Positions 35,774-45,303 are shown, counted from the stretch's first letter. The stretch: 64,000 nucleotides of DNA from Pseudoalteromonas lipolytica (GCF_900116435.1 NZ_FPAZ01000004.1:124001-188000), one strand, 5' to 3'. Numbers and translations are program-made. Notes: generated by a model not told the origin, from the letters alone.

Positions 35774-35961
35774 ATCAATTATAATAAAGTAAATATAGGG
35801 AATGTTCAAGATAAAAACAATTCTTATTTATGTATGCTAAATAGCATTAAAAATAAGCAGTGTGAGCAATCCTTAAGCAGTTGAATTCAAAAAACTGGCT
35901 ATTGTCTTGAAGGCTGTTATAACTAGGTATACGCGCTTATACAAAGAGAAGGAGTAAGGCA

Positions 35962-36228
35962 GTGAACGATGAAATTCAAACTGAGCAGTTAGACCAAAAT
36001 GTAATGAATACGCTTCGTGATAAGGATCATTCTACACTTGCACACCGCGTCGATACGTTATTATTTAGCCATAACGATATCATTGAACTGTTAGCGCAGT
36101 ATCTTGCTTTGAGTGAACAAGAAGACGATGAACGTTTTGATACTTGGTTTGATAACTTAACGAAAGAACAGCATACGGTAGTGAAAACCTTTGAAGTGTA
36201 TCGTGGTCAATATGAGCACCTAGATTAG
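35962..36228 (+). CDS. Small acidic protein, unknown
   Basis: An 88-residue acidic, soluble protein from a GTG start with AAGGAG eight bases upstream. It has no signal peptide or membrane segment. The predicted helices (HRVDTLLFSHNDIIELLAQY) and conserved-looking acidic runs are not in a family I recognise. It stands alone. Confidence 0.65.
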   Translation: MNDEIQTEQLDQNVMNTLRDKDHSTLAHRVDTLLFSHNDIIELLAQYLALSEQEDDERFDTWFDNLTKEQHTVVKTFEVYRGQYEHLD

Positions 36229-36437
36229 ACTTTTAATCACATTTTAATGTATGACTTAAAATATAAAATGCATTGCTAGCCCAGCTTAAAAACTGTTTGT
36301 TTTCCTCACTCTCATGGTGATAGGCATGTTTAGTAATGCTTAGTTACTACTCATTATCTCGCCCAAAAAGTTAACTAATTTTAAAACCCACCTTGAAACT
36401 TTATATTTTGGCCTCAGTGAAGTAAGTAAGCTCATCA
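36229..36437. other. Intergenic stretch before the hairpin repeat
   Basis: AT-rich, no gene seen. Confidence 0.45.
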
Positions 36438-36528
36438 TACCAATTTGCAGTAATACTTAATCATTTTGAGCTGCTAAATCTGAGATTAGCTGCGTCAAAA
36501 TAGCGCTCTTAATTAAGCAAATTGGTAT
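36438..36528. repeat. 91-bp hairpin repeat (REP/MITE-like)
   Basis: Perfect 12-bp inverted ends ATACCAATTTGC and GCAAATTGGTAT, with inner pairs such as ATTTTGA/TCAAAAT, make one long stem-loop. Elements with ACCAATT ends are common between genes in marine gammaproteobacteria, as I recall. This is the only copy I see here. Confidence 0.75.
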
Positions 36529-36553
36529 AACCAATACTTCAAAAGGAGAGGTT

Positions 36554-37369
36554 ATGTCACACCATGTTATTGAAATGCCTGATTTAGGTATCGGTACGTT
36601 TCGCCTAGAAGGAAAAACAGCTTACAATTCAGTGAAAATGGCACTCGATATCGGTTTTAGACACATCGACACGGCGCAAATTTATGGTAATGAGGAGCAC
36701 GTCGGTAAAGCGATAAAAGACAGCTCTGTGCCTCGTAGTGAGATTTTTATTACAACCAAGGTTTGGAATGACAAACTTAACAGCGCTCAGTTTATTGAGA
36801 GCGTAAAGCAGAGTTTAGAAAAGCTTCAACTCGATTATGTTGATTTATTACTTATTCACTGGCCTTCTGCGTCTAACGGAGAAAAAATGAGTGAATACTT
36901 AACTGAGCTCAAAAAAGTAAAAGAGCTGGGTTTAGCAAAACACATTGGTGTTTCAAACTTCACAATTGCTAATCTAAAAGAGGCCATGCAAACCCTTGAC
37001 GCGAGGGAAATATTTACTAATCAAATTGAAGTACACCCTTATCTGACGAACACTAAGTTACGCGCTTTTTGTCAGCAACAGGGTATTCATGTTACGGCTT
37101 ATATGCCATTTGCCGTGGGTGAAGTGCTAAAAGACGACGTGATTGTTGATATAGCTAAAAAGCATGATGCGAGCCCTGCTCAAGTTGTCCTTGCGTGGAT
37201 AAATGCACATAAGATGACGACGATTCCATCATCAACGAAGCGAGAAAATTTAGCGGACAATTTTGATGATTCCGTAAAACTTGATCACGAGGATTTGGAC
37301 AGAATTGATGCGCTTGACAAACATAAGCGCCTAGCCAATCCTGATTTTGCACCTGATTGGGATTATTAA
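36554..37369 (+). CDS. Aldo/keto reductase
   Basis: A 271-residue NADPH-dependent oxidoreductase of the AKR family. The catalytic Asp and Tyr are in DTAQIYGNEEHVG, Lys is in TTKVWND and His is in LLIHWPS. The KHIGVSNFTIANL, NQIEVHPYLT and IPSSTKRENL cofactor segments are complete. The length fits the AKR5-like group (YdbC/YqhE type). AAAAGGAGAGG is a strong ribosome site. The physiological carbonyl substrate is unknown. Confidence 0.93.
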   Translation: MSHHVIEMPDLGIGTFRLEGKTAYNSVKMALDIGFRHIDTAQIYGNEEHVGKAIKDSSVPRSEIFITTKVWNDKLNSAQFIESVKQSLEKLQLDYVDLLLIHWPSASNGEKMSEYLTELKKVKELGLAKHIGVSNFTIANLKEAMQTLDAREIFTNQIEVHPYLTNTKLRAFCQQQGIHVTAYMPFAVGEVLKDDVIVDIAKKHDASPAQVVLAWINAHKMTTIPSSTKRENLADNFDDSVKLDHEDLDRIDALDKHKRLANPDFAPDWDY

Positions 37370-37375
37370 AGTAAA

Positions 37376-37398
37376 AAAGCCGCCTTAATGGCGGCTTT
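37376..37398. terminator. Bidirectional terminator
   Basis: AAAGCCGCC / GGCGGCTTT with a five-base loop, with an A-run on the left; it separates convergent genes. Confidence 0.87.
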
Positions 37399-37414
37399 AC
37401 TCTTCTAGCGTTTA

Positions 37415-40400
37415 CTATTTCAACATGTAGGCACGCATGGTAATTTGCTCTGCTGAGCTTGAACCATAGTCTGAGATCACTGTTCGAATGTGAACAAACT
37501 CACCTGTATTCCCTGTATTTGGAATTGTGGCTGTCCATTCACCATCCACTTGTTCTACTTTCGCATCTTGCCAGTTCTCTGTTGAGAATTTTTCTGACAC
37601 AGGGCAGTAGATGTAAGCAGGCACCGATTCAATGGTACATTCTTTACCGTATGCATATTGGAATTGCACATTCGCTAATGCAACGTCGCCGACGCCATCA
37701 AGTAGCCCTGTGAGCTTCACTTTTGCTTCTTCACCTACTGACATTGTGTTGTTGATGTCAACAGGTAAATCAATCATAGGTACAAGTACGGGTTGCACAC
37801 CTTGTTGGTACTCGTTAGCAGTAAAGGTGTAATAACCTAGGTACAGTGAACCAAGGCTATCATTTACAGGTGAACGCTCGCCAACACCACGTGCATATGA
37901 ACGCATCCCTAGAGTAATTTGATGATCGCCCGGCTCAAGTGTTAATGCCCCTTCTGTAGGAGATGCAGGCTCACCATTTAAAGTTAAGCCAAACGCTGAG
38001 CTGCCAATATAACCAAAAATACCATCGTGATTAGCTGCATCGCCAAACGAGGCAAGGTTAAAATGAAGCACGTTGGTATCACGCGTGATAATAGGCGCGC
38101 CACTGCTACCTAAAGCACCGCCACGTGGACCTTTGAACCATGAGGTCGTCTCTTGTGCACCTTCAGTCATTGCTCTTGGCCCATCAAAATAAGCCCCAGC
38201 GCTTTCAATTTTATGGTTAGGCATGACAATATTTGTCCAGCCATTTTTGGCTGTCGCGGTGTAATACTCGTCACGTACTTGTGGAAGCATGATCAATTGT
38301 GTGCTGCCCGTTGAGTAAAACTCTCCCGTACTGTTGGTCATTGCCATGACATCGGTCCATGCAGGACGCTCATCATTTTGTGAGTGATACGTCGCCGTAA
38401 TCTTATGCATTTTGTGTTCGGCAATATTAATTTGACCAGACTGAATATGGCCATCAGTAATGTGGTTGATTGAATAAGCATAAGGTGAACGCTCAGCAGC
38501 AACACCTGACCAAGTAATAATATTATTACCCGCTTCAATCTCGGCCATTAGCGCTTCGCCTTCTTCAGAGCTAATACCAATAACAGGCACTTTTGGTGTG
38601 CCAGTCACGGTGCCTTTGTATCGGCCTTCACGCCCCGGACGATAAAAAATAACACCCGTAGCGCCATGCTTCATTGCATTCCCGACCATGTAATTGGTTA
38701 GGTAGTTAGGGTTTGCGACTAAAGCAATTTTGCCATCAAGATCAAATTGGCTCCAGTCGGTACTATAACCGGCATCACCAACAGGTAATACTTCTGCTGA
38801 ACCTTCACCATGGAACGATAATGCAAGGCCTTGTTTGATGTAATCAAACTCGACACCATTTTGCATTTTTACAGTGGTTTCTGGTGCAACTGCACGGGTT
38901 GTAATAAATGAGCGAAAACGACTGTCATGACCTTGTGACCAAGCATACATATCATTTACATAGTCAGGCGCCATCTCGATAGCTGCTAACTTGGCTGATT
39001 TTTCATCATCAAGTGCGTATGTAAAACCGAATGAGTAACCTTGTGGATCAAGGGGTTGTTCTGCTTTAAAGGTCACTTGTTGTGCATTACGCGCATCAAA
39101 GTTAATTTCAGTCGCGCCATCTACTTTTTTGTTAAGCACTGCCATTTGTGCCGCTGACTCAACAAGTCCCGAGTTAGAGTCAGGGTTATCAAACGTCATG
39201 ATATTTGCGATTAAAGTATAATAACCCGCAGGTACATTGATATCGGCTTTACCGTTATTTAATCTAACGATACTGCCCCAATCATCTTCTTCATTAATTA
39301 AATAAAGTTTTGATGGTGACGTTGCATTGTGCCCCCAGCGGTCTGTTAGGTTAACGGTTAAATTAACCTGAGGCTGGTCAATCCAGAATGATACAGGCAC
39401 AGTAACTTGTTGGTCTAAATTACTGACCGTTGTACCAGTGATACGGCCTGTAATGGCACCGTAAGCACCGTTATTAAGTGCAACACTTGGGTCAATCCAC
39501 ATAGGTACGTGTGCTTCGCCATTCGCTGGAACAGTCACTGATTTTGCATCTAAGCCAGCAAGTGTTGCTGGAAGTTGCGTTTTACCGTCTTCGCCAAGAA
39601 GGTCTAATTTTAGTTTCAGCGTAATGTCGGTATCAGACGTGTTTGTTAAGGTTACGTGTGTATGCGTAAGCTCATCATTGATAGCGTTTTGGAAAAAGCC
39701 AAGCTCTCTATTTGCGGGTGCAACAATAGCTTGTGAAATTGCGCGGTCAACGTTCATTGCGCCGGCACCTTGCTCAAGCACGTGCGAATCACCGCTAAAT
39801 ACAGATGATGTAAGCACGTCTTTTAACTCTTTTGGTGTTAAGTCACCGCGCGCCTGCATAACCAGAGCTGCACCGCCAGCAACATGTGGTGCAGCCATAG
39901 AGGTACCCGAATAAACACGATAGGCTGTTTCGCCTAATCCACCTGATGCTGCAGCAACAACAGATACGCCTTGCGAAGCGATATCAGGCTTTGCTGAATG
40001 ACCATCAGGTGACGGGCCGCGTGATGAAAACGACGCTGTATTGCCTTCACGGTCTATTGCACCAACAGTCAGTGCGCTTGGGGCACAACCGGGTGAACCG
40101 ATCGTTTCGCGCGTAAAGCTGTTACCAGCAGAAATAACAAATAATGCTTTGTCGCTAAGTGCCTCAACCATGTCTACAAGTGGGCCACTACACGTTGTAG
40201 CTGTACCACCTAAAGACATATTAACGATGTCGGCATTTTCAGAAAGCACAGCCCACTGCATACCACTTAATATACCGTATGTTGAACCAGAACCAACATT
40301 ACTAAGTACTTTGCCTATGATGAGATCCGAAGCGGGTGCAACACCAACCCATTTACCATCTGATTCATGACCATTCCCCGCAACCGTTGAAGCAGTGTGA

Positions 40401-41194
40401 GTTCCGTGACCATTAATATCATCAACGCCATTGCTTGAATAAGTAAAATCGCGAGATGCAATTACGCGACCCTGTAGGTCTGGGTGTTCAATGTCGTAAC
40501 CCGTATCAAGCACTGCGACTTTAATGCCAGCACCATTATAATTAATAGCTGATTGACCGTAAGCGCCCGTTAATGGCACCGTTGGGGTCAGCGTATTGGC
40601 GCTGCTTACTTTGTGAGCATGGACAACGGCATCTAGCCAAATACCTTCAACATTTGCTTCAGCAATAAGAGACTGCCATGTTTTAGCTGCGTTTTCTTTT
40701 GTGATAGCAAAGGCTGCACTGTCGATTAGTTCAATTTCACCTGTTAATGACATGCCAGACAATGCTTTAGGCACGGCGCTGCCGGCTAACGTCCCGTCTC
40801 GGTATTCAACAATAACGGGTAAAGCATTAGTAGACGCATCGTCGTAACCCGATTCATACAATTTGTTGATGTTGAAAAGTTCTAAATCAATTGCCTGTGA
40901 ATCAACAAATGCTTGCGCATGGGCAGGGACTACATACGTATTATTTCCCCGTTTAAAAATACTGGTGAAGGCATCAGAGCCATCAGCATTTAGCAGACGA
41001 ATACCGCCTAATTGGCCATCTTTATTAACAATGGCAGACACTTTATCGCCTGTTATTAACGTAAATGTTAGGGCATCAGCGGATGTTTTATTTGTAAAAG
41101 CAGTGTTTTGTGCCGCTACTGGTTGCGCTAAGCTCAAACCGAGCATAGCCAAGTAGGTCGCTTTTAATCGACCCAGCCTTGGAAAAGGTTTCAT
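37415..41194 (-). CDS. Large secreted S8 (subtilisin-like) serine protease with PA domain
   Basis: A 1,259-residue secreted protease with signal peptide ending VAAQN. The triad is clear: Asp in VAVLDTGYD near residue 230, His in GHGTHTAS near 263, and Ser in GTSMAAPHVAG near 430. An N-terminal inhibitor-like propeptide precedes it. A protease-associated region (about residues 820-900) and beta-rich C-terminal domains follow. Large size and modular tail suggest a surface or secreted degradative protease for marine protein. AAAGGAT precedes the ATG. There is a possible TTGACA promoter at 41250-41255 and an 18-bp palindrome further upstream. Confidence 0.93.
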   Translation of the reverse strand: MKPFPRLGRLKATYLAMLGLSLAQPVAAQNTAFTNKTSADALTFTLITGDKVSAIVNKDGQLGGIRLLNADGSDAFTSIFKRGNNTYVVPAHAQAFVDSQAIDLELFNINKLYESGYDDASTNALPVIVEYRDGTLAGSAVPKALSGMSLTGEIELIDSAAFAITKENAAKTWQSLIAEANVEGIWLDAVVHAHKVSSANTLTPTVPLTGAYGQSAINYNGAGIKVAVLDTGYDIEHPDLQGRVIASRDFTYSSNGVDDINGHGTHTASTVAGNGHESDGKWVGVAPASDLIIGKVLSNVGSGSTYGILSGMQWAVLSENADIVNMSLGGTATTCSGPLVDMVEALSDKALFVISAGNSFTRETIGSPGCAPSALTVGAIDREGNTASFSSRGPSPDGHSAKPDIASQGVSVVAAASGGLGETAYRVYSGTSMAAPHVAGGAALVMQARGDLTPKELKDVLTSSVFSGDSHVLEQGAGAMNVDRAISQAIVAPANRELGFFQNAINDELTHTHVTLTNTSDTDITLKLKLDLLGEDGKTQLPATLAGLDAKSVTVPANGEAHVPMWIDPSVALNNGAYGAITGRITGTTVSNLDQQVTVPVSFWIDQPQVNLTVNLTDRWGHNATSPSKLYLINEEDDWGSIVRLNNGKADINVPAGYYTLIANIMTFDNPDSNSGLVESAAQMAVLNKKVDGATEINFDARNAQQVTFKAEQPLDPQGYSFGFTYALDDEKSAKLAAIEMAPDYVNDMYAWSQGHDSRFRSFITTRAVAPETTVKMQNGVEFDYIKQGLALSFHGEGSAEVLPVGDAGYSTDWSQFDLDGKIALVANPNYLTNYMVGNAMKHGATGVIFYRPGREGRYKGTVTGTPKVPVIGISSEEGEALMAEIEAGNNIITWSGVAAERSPYAYSINHITDGHIQSGQINIAEHKMHKITATYHSQNDERPAWTDVMAMTNSTGEFYSTGSTQLIMLPQVRDEYYTATAKNGWTNIVMPNHKIESAGAYFDGPRAMTEGAQETTSWFKGPRGGALGSSGAPIITRDTNVLHFNLASFGDAANHDGIFGYIGSSAFGLTLNGEPASPTEGALTLEPGDHQITLGMRSYARGVGERSPVNDSLGSLYLGYYTFTANEYQQGVQPVLVPMIDLPVDINNTMSVGEEAKVKLTGLLDGVGDVALANVQFQYAYGKECTIESVPAYIYCPVSEKFSTENWQDAKVEQVDGEWTATIPNTGNTGEFVHIRTVISDYGSSSAEQITMRAYMLK

Positions 41195-41225
41195 CTATTT
41201 ATCCTTTATTATGATGTGATTAGTT

Positions 41226-41255
41226 TGAATAGAGGAGTTATTACAAGGGTGTCAA
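41226..41255 (-). promoter_or_regulatory. Possible promoter of the S8 protease
   Basis: On the minus strand TTGACA (41255-41250) with an 18-base spacer and a weak TATTCA (41231-41226). Confidence 0.4.
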
Positions 41256-41358
41256 AACTGCAAAAATGACAAAAGAAATAACTCAACTACATCAATCTAA
41301 CGACTAAAAAGATGAAAACCTACAAAACAAATGTACCAAAGTGTATTAACCAAAATGT

Positions 41359-41376
41359 AACAATGTATACATTGTT
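41359..41376. promoter_or_regulatory. Perfect 18-bp palindrome, operator candidate
   Basis: AACAATGTATACATTGTT is its own reverse complement, and the flanking TG/CA pair extends the dyad to 24 bp with one mismatch. It is about 165 bases upstream of the protease start and just after the 3' end of the next minus-strand gene. Confidence 0.7.
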
Positions 41377-41438
41377 GCAACCTTGTTCAGGTGTTCAGTT
41401 ACCCTTCATTTTCAGAAGAGGAAAGGGAGTGTTTGTCT

Positions 41439-42092
41439 CTATTTTACCGATAAATCGTATTTAGCAACCACGCTATCAATGTAACGATAGCGAAGCGTAT
41501 TTTTACCTTCGTTGCCTGTACCATGACTCAATGCGCGGTTCATTAGCTTTAATGCTTTATGAAGAGCTTGGCGTTCATCAGCAGATAAGCCCGTTTTAGT
41601 GCGTAGTTCGGTGATATCATCAATCAGTAATTTGGCGACATCAAGCTGAACAGCTTCCTCTACTAAGCCATTTTGGGTCAAGACACCATATTTACTGCAC
41701 AAGAATTGTTGCCACACTTGTTGTAAATGCTCGTCAATTTCAGCGCCAAATAATTCTTCATCTATTGCAAAGCCTTGCTCAGTGAGCTTACTTAATTGTG
41801 CCGAATAATGTTGGGCAAAATAATTAAAAGCTTGGCATGATGAGTTAATATCATGTTTGATGATTAGCTGACCCCAACTTGCGGCACCGCGAGGGTAGTA
41901 GTCTTGGTATTCTTCGCATTGGTAAATGCCAGAATAAGAGCTGCACTCTAATTGGCTTTGCAAGCAATAACTCGGCTTTGGAAATAGACTACTTTGCTGC
42001 CATGCTCCCAGTGTATCTTCATCAATCGAGAGGGTTTGACACAGCTCTTCTGTGGTATAAAAGTAGGTTGCCAAGAATTTAGAAAGTTGCAT
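41439..42092 (-). CDS. Unknown protein (possibly DUF6058 family)
   Basis: A 217-residue soluble protein. The N-terminus (LATYFYTTEELCQTLSIDED) looks like a helix-turn-helix-type segment. The rest carries several cysteines (CSSYSGIYQCEEYQ) and a charged helical C-terminus. I have a weak recollection of similarity to DUF6058, annotated as natural-product associated; this is not certain. It lies between the protease and dapA, transcribed away from dapA. Confidence 0.5.
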   Translation of the reverse strand: MQLSKFLATYFYTTEELCQTLSIDEDTLGAWQQSSLFPKPSYCLQSQLECSSYSGIYQCEEYQDYYPRGAASWGQLIIKHDINSSCQAFNYFAQHYSAQLSKLTEQGFAIDEELFGAEIDEHLQQVWQQFLCSKYGVLTQNGLVEEAVQLDVAKLLIDDITELRTKTGLSADERQALHKALKLMNRALSHGTGNEGKNTLRYRYIDSVVAKYDLSVK

Positions 42093-42251
42093 TATCAGTC
42101 ACTCACAATAAATACTGTTTATTTGTACAGTATTTAATTTTGTCTTAACTTTGTCCATTTCACAAGTTTTTTATTTATTACGTTACATTACTCGGAAATT
42201 GCCTGTGTTTATGATACAACTAGCGCAAATTTTCCAAACATTAAAATAGTT

Positions 42252-43166
42252 ATGCGTAGCCTAGAAACAATTAAACAAGCAAGCTTGATCACTGCAATTA
42301 AAACGCCTTACCTAAGCAATGGTGAAATTGATCTTGCCTGCTATGATGACCTTGTTGAACAACAAATCGCAGCGGGTGTTGACGGTATTATCGTAGGTGG
42401 TACAACCGGCGAAGGCCAACTAATGAATTGGGAAGAGCACTTGATGCTTATTGCACACAGTGTCAGTAAATTCTCATCTCGTTTACTTATTGTGGGTAAC
42501 ACAGGTAGCAATAACACGCGCGAAGCTATCAAAGCGACAGAATATGGTTTTGCAACGGGAATGGACGCAGCATTGCAAATTAACCCGTATTATGGACGTA
42601 CTTCATTGGCTGGTGTAAAAGAGCACTTTAAGCGTTTACTTGATATTGGCCCAGCATTTATTTACAACGTAGCAGGGCGCACAGGGCAAGATTTAACCCC
42701 TGATATTATTGAACCGTTAGCGCAGCACGAAAACTTTATTGGTGTTAAAGAGTGTGGTGGCAATGAGCGTATTGCACATTACGAAAAACAAGGTATTGCA
42801 TGCTGGTCAGGTAATGATGATGAAAGCCATGATGCGCGTCATATTTATAACGCACACGGTGTTATTTCAGTGACATCTAACTTGATCCCAGGTTTGTTTC
42901 GTCAATTAATGGACGAAAAAAATGATGCATTAAACACCAAGCTACAGCCATTAATGAACTGGTTGTTTTGTGAGCCAAACCCAATCGCAATAAACACAGC
43001 ATTAATGATGACGGGAGCCGTCAATCCGGTATTCCGCTTACCCTACGTACCGTTAGCACCTGCACAACAAGAAGTGGGTTTAGGCTATATTAATGAACTA
43101 AATGTTGCTGACATTGTGGGAGATAAAGCTCAACTTTTAGCCGAAAAGGATGTTATTTTACGCTAA
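42252..43166 (+). CDS. dapA: 4-hydroxy-tetrahydrodipicolinate synthase, plant-type
   Basis: A 304-residue aldolase that condenses pyruvate and aspartate semialdehyde, the committed step of lysine/diaminopimelate synthesis. The Schiff-base lysine is Lys166 in GVKECGGN; Tyr138 (IYNVAGRTG) and Tyr113/Tyr114 (NPYYG) are the expected active-site tyrosines. Trp60 replaces the histidine of E. coli at the lysine-binding site (QLMNWEEH), as in plant enzymes, and the segments IKTPYLSNG, IVGGTTGEGQLM and CWSGNDDE follow the plant form. Strong lysine feedback inhibition is inferred from that. It is monocistronic with a terminator. Confidence 0.92.
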   Translation: MRSLETIKQASLITAIKTPYLSNGEIDLACYDDLVEQQIAAGVDGIIVGGTTGEGQLMNWEEHLMLIAHSVSKFSSRLLIVGNTGSNNTREAIKATEYGFATGMDAALQINPYYGRTSLAGVKEHFKRLLDIGPAFIYNVAGRTGQDLTPDIIEPLAQHENFIGVKECGGNERIAHYEKQGIACWSGNDDESHDARHIYNAHGVISVTSNLIPGLFRQLMDEKNDALNTKLQPLMNWLFCEPNPIAINTALMMTGAVNPVFRLPYVPLAPAQQEVGLGYINELNVADIVGDKAQLLAEKDVILR

Positions 43167-43172
43167 AAATGA

Positions 43173-43219
43173 ATTGGCGCTTAATTTTGGATACATTTAA
43201 GCGCCAACGTTTTACTTTT
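43173..43219 (+). terminator. Terminator of dapA
   Basis: Eleven-bp stem TTGGCGCTTAA / TTAAGCGCCAA with a 12-base loop and T tail. Confidence 0.85.
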
Positions 43220-43239
43220 TTGTTGCTAATGGGTAAAAT
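43211..43239 (+). promoter_or_regulatory. Promoter of the aryl polyene operon
   Basis: TTTACT (43211-43216), 17-base spacer, TAAAAT (43234-43239), 33 bases before the first operon gene. It overlaps the tail of the dapA terminator. Confidence 0.6.
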
Positions 43240-43272
43240 TAGCAATCGTTTGGCGTTATAAGAATAAAAGTT

Positions 43273-43986
43273 GTGAAATTTGTTGTTAATAATTTGTGTT
43301 TATGGGTTGCACCCGAGCAGCAAATAGCAGAACTAGGCCAACATACATACTGCGACCTCGACCTCAGTTGGGTTGCACCTATGCAACGGCGAAGACTCAG
43401 CCCTTTTATGAAAATGGCCTTGCATACTTTGCAACAAGCACAAGCTGAACATTCACACATTGCTATCAATTTTTCTTCTCGTCATGGTGATCTGCCAAAG
43501 ACGGCCCATTTGTTACATGCGCTTGTTGAAGAAGAGCCGCTGTCACCTACAGCGTTTGGGCTCAGTGTGCATAATGCTGCGACCGGTATTTTTTCAATTA
43601 TTAAAAATAACACCGCGCCTATGAATGCGATTGCCGGTGGTCAAGACAGTGTAATAAGCAATCTGATCGATGGGTACGCCCGTATTCAATCTGGTATCGA
43701 AAATTGTATTTTAGTAGCGCACACTGAAAGTGTGCTGCCTGAAGAGTATTTACCTTTTGCAGATGAGAAGCAAATCGATCACAGTGTGGCTTTTGTATTA
43801 TCTCCTTACGTTGAAGGCGAATCTTATTTTGAGTTAACTAAATTATCGGGCAGCACTGATGCCGGTAATACGGACTCAGTTTTACCTTTGAGCATCCAAT
43901 TAGCACAGGCTTTATCAAGCAAGGAATCCAGTGCACTACTTTCACATCAACAATCAGCTTGGATGCTTCAACATTATGGTGGCTAA
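43273..43986 (+). CDS. Beta-ketoacyl synthase chain-length-factor-like subunit (ApeC-like)
   Basis: A 237-residue truncated ketosynthase-like protein of the ketoacyl-synt_2 (PF13723-like) type. It has the SRHGDLPKTAHLLHAL and SPTAFGLSVHNAATGIFSI segments but lacks a full Cys/His/His set, as expected for a non-catalytic partner of an aryl-polyene ketosynthase. The start is GTG without a strong ribosome site. It is the first gene of a 20-gene operon and overlaps the next gene by 11 bases. Confidence 0.8.
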   Translation: MKFVVNNLCLWVAPEQQIAELGQHTYCDLDLSWVAPMQRRRLSPFMKMALHTLQQAQAEHSHIAINFSSRHGDLPKTAHLLHALVEEEPLSPTAFGLSVHNAATGIFSIIKNNTAPMNAIAGGQDSVISNLIDGYARIQSGIENCILVAHTESVLPEEYLPFADEKQIDHSVAFVLSPYVEGESYFELTKLSGSTDAGNTDSVLPLSIQLAQALSSKESSALLSHQQSAWMLQHYGG

Positions 43987-44761
43987 ACTTTTTCAGCGAC
44001 TCAATCAAATTTGGCGCATTATCGCAACAGGGTTTTGTTTTGCTGTGTTTGGTGTCGGTGGTGTCGTTTTAACGTTGTTGGTGTTGCCACTTCAGCGAGT
44101 GCTTGAACCGTGTAAGCACAAGCAAAAACAAAAAGCGCGTATCACCGTACATTATAGTTTTAAATTTTTTGTTGCTCTGATGCACTACATGGGCGTTATC
44201 CATTTTTCTGTTGAAGATAAACAGCGCTTTAGTCAGTTAAAAGGCCAGCTAGTATTGGCAAATCACCCCTCTTTAATTGATGTTGTTGTGCTTATTTCGG
44301 TGATTAAACATGCCGATTGTCTGGTGAAGGCGCATTTATTTAAAAACCCATTTATGCGCGGTGTTATAAAAGGGACTGGGTACATTAGCAACGAAGATCC
44401 TCAGGAGTTATTAAATGAGTGCGAAGCATCATTGGCTGCGGGTAATAACCTGATAATATTTCCAGAAGGCACGCGAACAACGCCAGGTGATCCCCTTAAG
44501 TTTAAACGAGGAGCGGCAAACATAGCTGCGCGCTGCAAAGCACCGATTACATCTGTCATGATCAATATGAAACCAAGTACGTTAACGAAAGACACACCTT
44601 GGTATCGTGTTGCTCCTACAAAAGCTCATTTTACTATGCGCTTTGCAAAGCACGCCTTTACAGGCGATAAATTTTATAATAACGAACAACCTGCAATGCA
44701 AGCACGCCAACTAACCCGTGATTTACAGCATTACTTTTCAGAGGAACTCAGGCACCAATGA
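43976..44761 (+). CDS. Lysophospholipid acyltransferase PlsC-like (ApeD-like)
   Basis: About 261 residues from ATG 43976 (preferred over 43931 because it sits at the junction and begins the hydrophobic region). The HX4D motif is NHPSLID and the second block is FPEGTRTTPG. An N-terminal membrane segment is present. It likely transfers acyl groups in anchoring the polyene product to membrane lipid. Four-base overlap with the first ACP gene. Confidence 0.84.
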   Translation: MVAKLFQRLNQIWRIIATGFCFAVFGVGGVVLTLLVLPLQRVLEPCKHKQKQKARITVHYSFKFFVALMHYMGVIHFSVEDKQRFSQLKGQLVLANHPSLIDVVVLISVIKHADCLVKAHLFKNPFMRGVIKGTGYISNEDPQELLNECEASLAAGNNLIIFPEGTRTTPGDPLKFKRGAANIAARCKAPITSVMINMKPSTLTKDTPWYRVAPTKAHFTMRFAKHAFTGDKFYNNEQPAMQARQLTRDLQHYFSEELRHQ

Positions 44762-45015
44762 CTGAACTAAAGAACCAAATAAAACAACTAATCATTAGCA
44801 GCTTAGATCTTGAAGATATTACCGTGGATGATATTGAAAATGATCAACCTCTTTTTGTTGATGGTTTAGGCTTAGACAGCATTGATGCTCTTGAACTTGG
44901 TCTTGCAATTAAGAAAGAGTTCAACGTAAAAATTGATGCCAACTCAGAACAAACAAAAGCACATTTTGCATCTGTTGATGCACTCGCTAATTTTATAAAC
45001 CAACACACATCATAA
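44758..45015 (+). CDS. Acyl carrier protein 1 (ApeE-like)
   Basis: An 85-residue ACP with the phosphopantetheine attachment serine in GLGLDSIDALELG. It probably carries the growing polyene chain. It overlaps the preceding gene by four bases and is followed by a second ACP 25 bases later. Confidence 0.9.
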   Translation: MTELKNQIKQLIISSLDLEDITVDDIENDQPLFVDGLGLDSIDALELGLAIKKEFNVKIDANSEQTKAHFASVDALANFINQHTS

Positions 45016-45040
45016 TACAGACTTAGAAGTAGGAAAAAGC

Positions 45041-45286
45041 ATGAAAACCGCTGCTGATATTTACAACGTTTTACAGGGCATTTTAGTTGATGAATTTGAA
45101 ATTGACGCTGATGACATCAGTTTAGATGCACACCTTTATCAAGATTTAGATCTTGATAGTATTGATGCCGTTGATTTAGTAGTGAAATTGCGTGAAATCA
45201 CGGGCAAGAAAATTGAACCTGATGCGTTTAAGCAAGTGCGTACAGTTCAAGATGTTGTAAATGAAGTAGAAAAGCTCGTTTCTTAA
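45041..45286 (+). CDS. Acyl carrier protein 2 (ApeF-like)
   Basis: An 81-residue ACP with DLDLDSIDAVDLV. Two ACPs in tandem are typical of aryl polyene operons, with separate starter- and extender-related roles. AGGA precedes the ATG. Confidence 0.9.
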   Translation: MKTAADIYNVLQGILVDEFEIDADDISLDAHLYQDLDLDSIDAVDLVVKLREITGKKIEPDAFKQVRTVQDVVNEVEKLVS

Positions 45287-45303
45287 GCTATTAAGTACAG
45301 CTT

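Noticed and set aside
43273..43986. Ketosynthase-like first gene as a truncated pseudogene
   Set aside because: Short ketoacyl-synthase-like proteins of this type are normal partners in aryl polyene operons, and the frame is intact.
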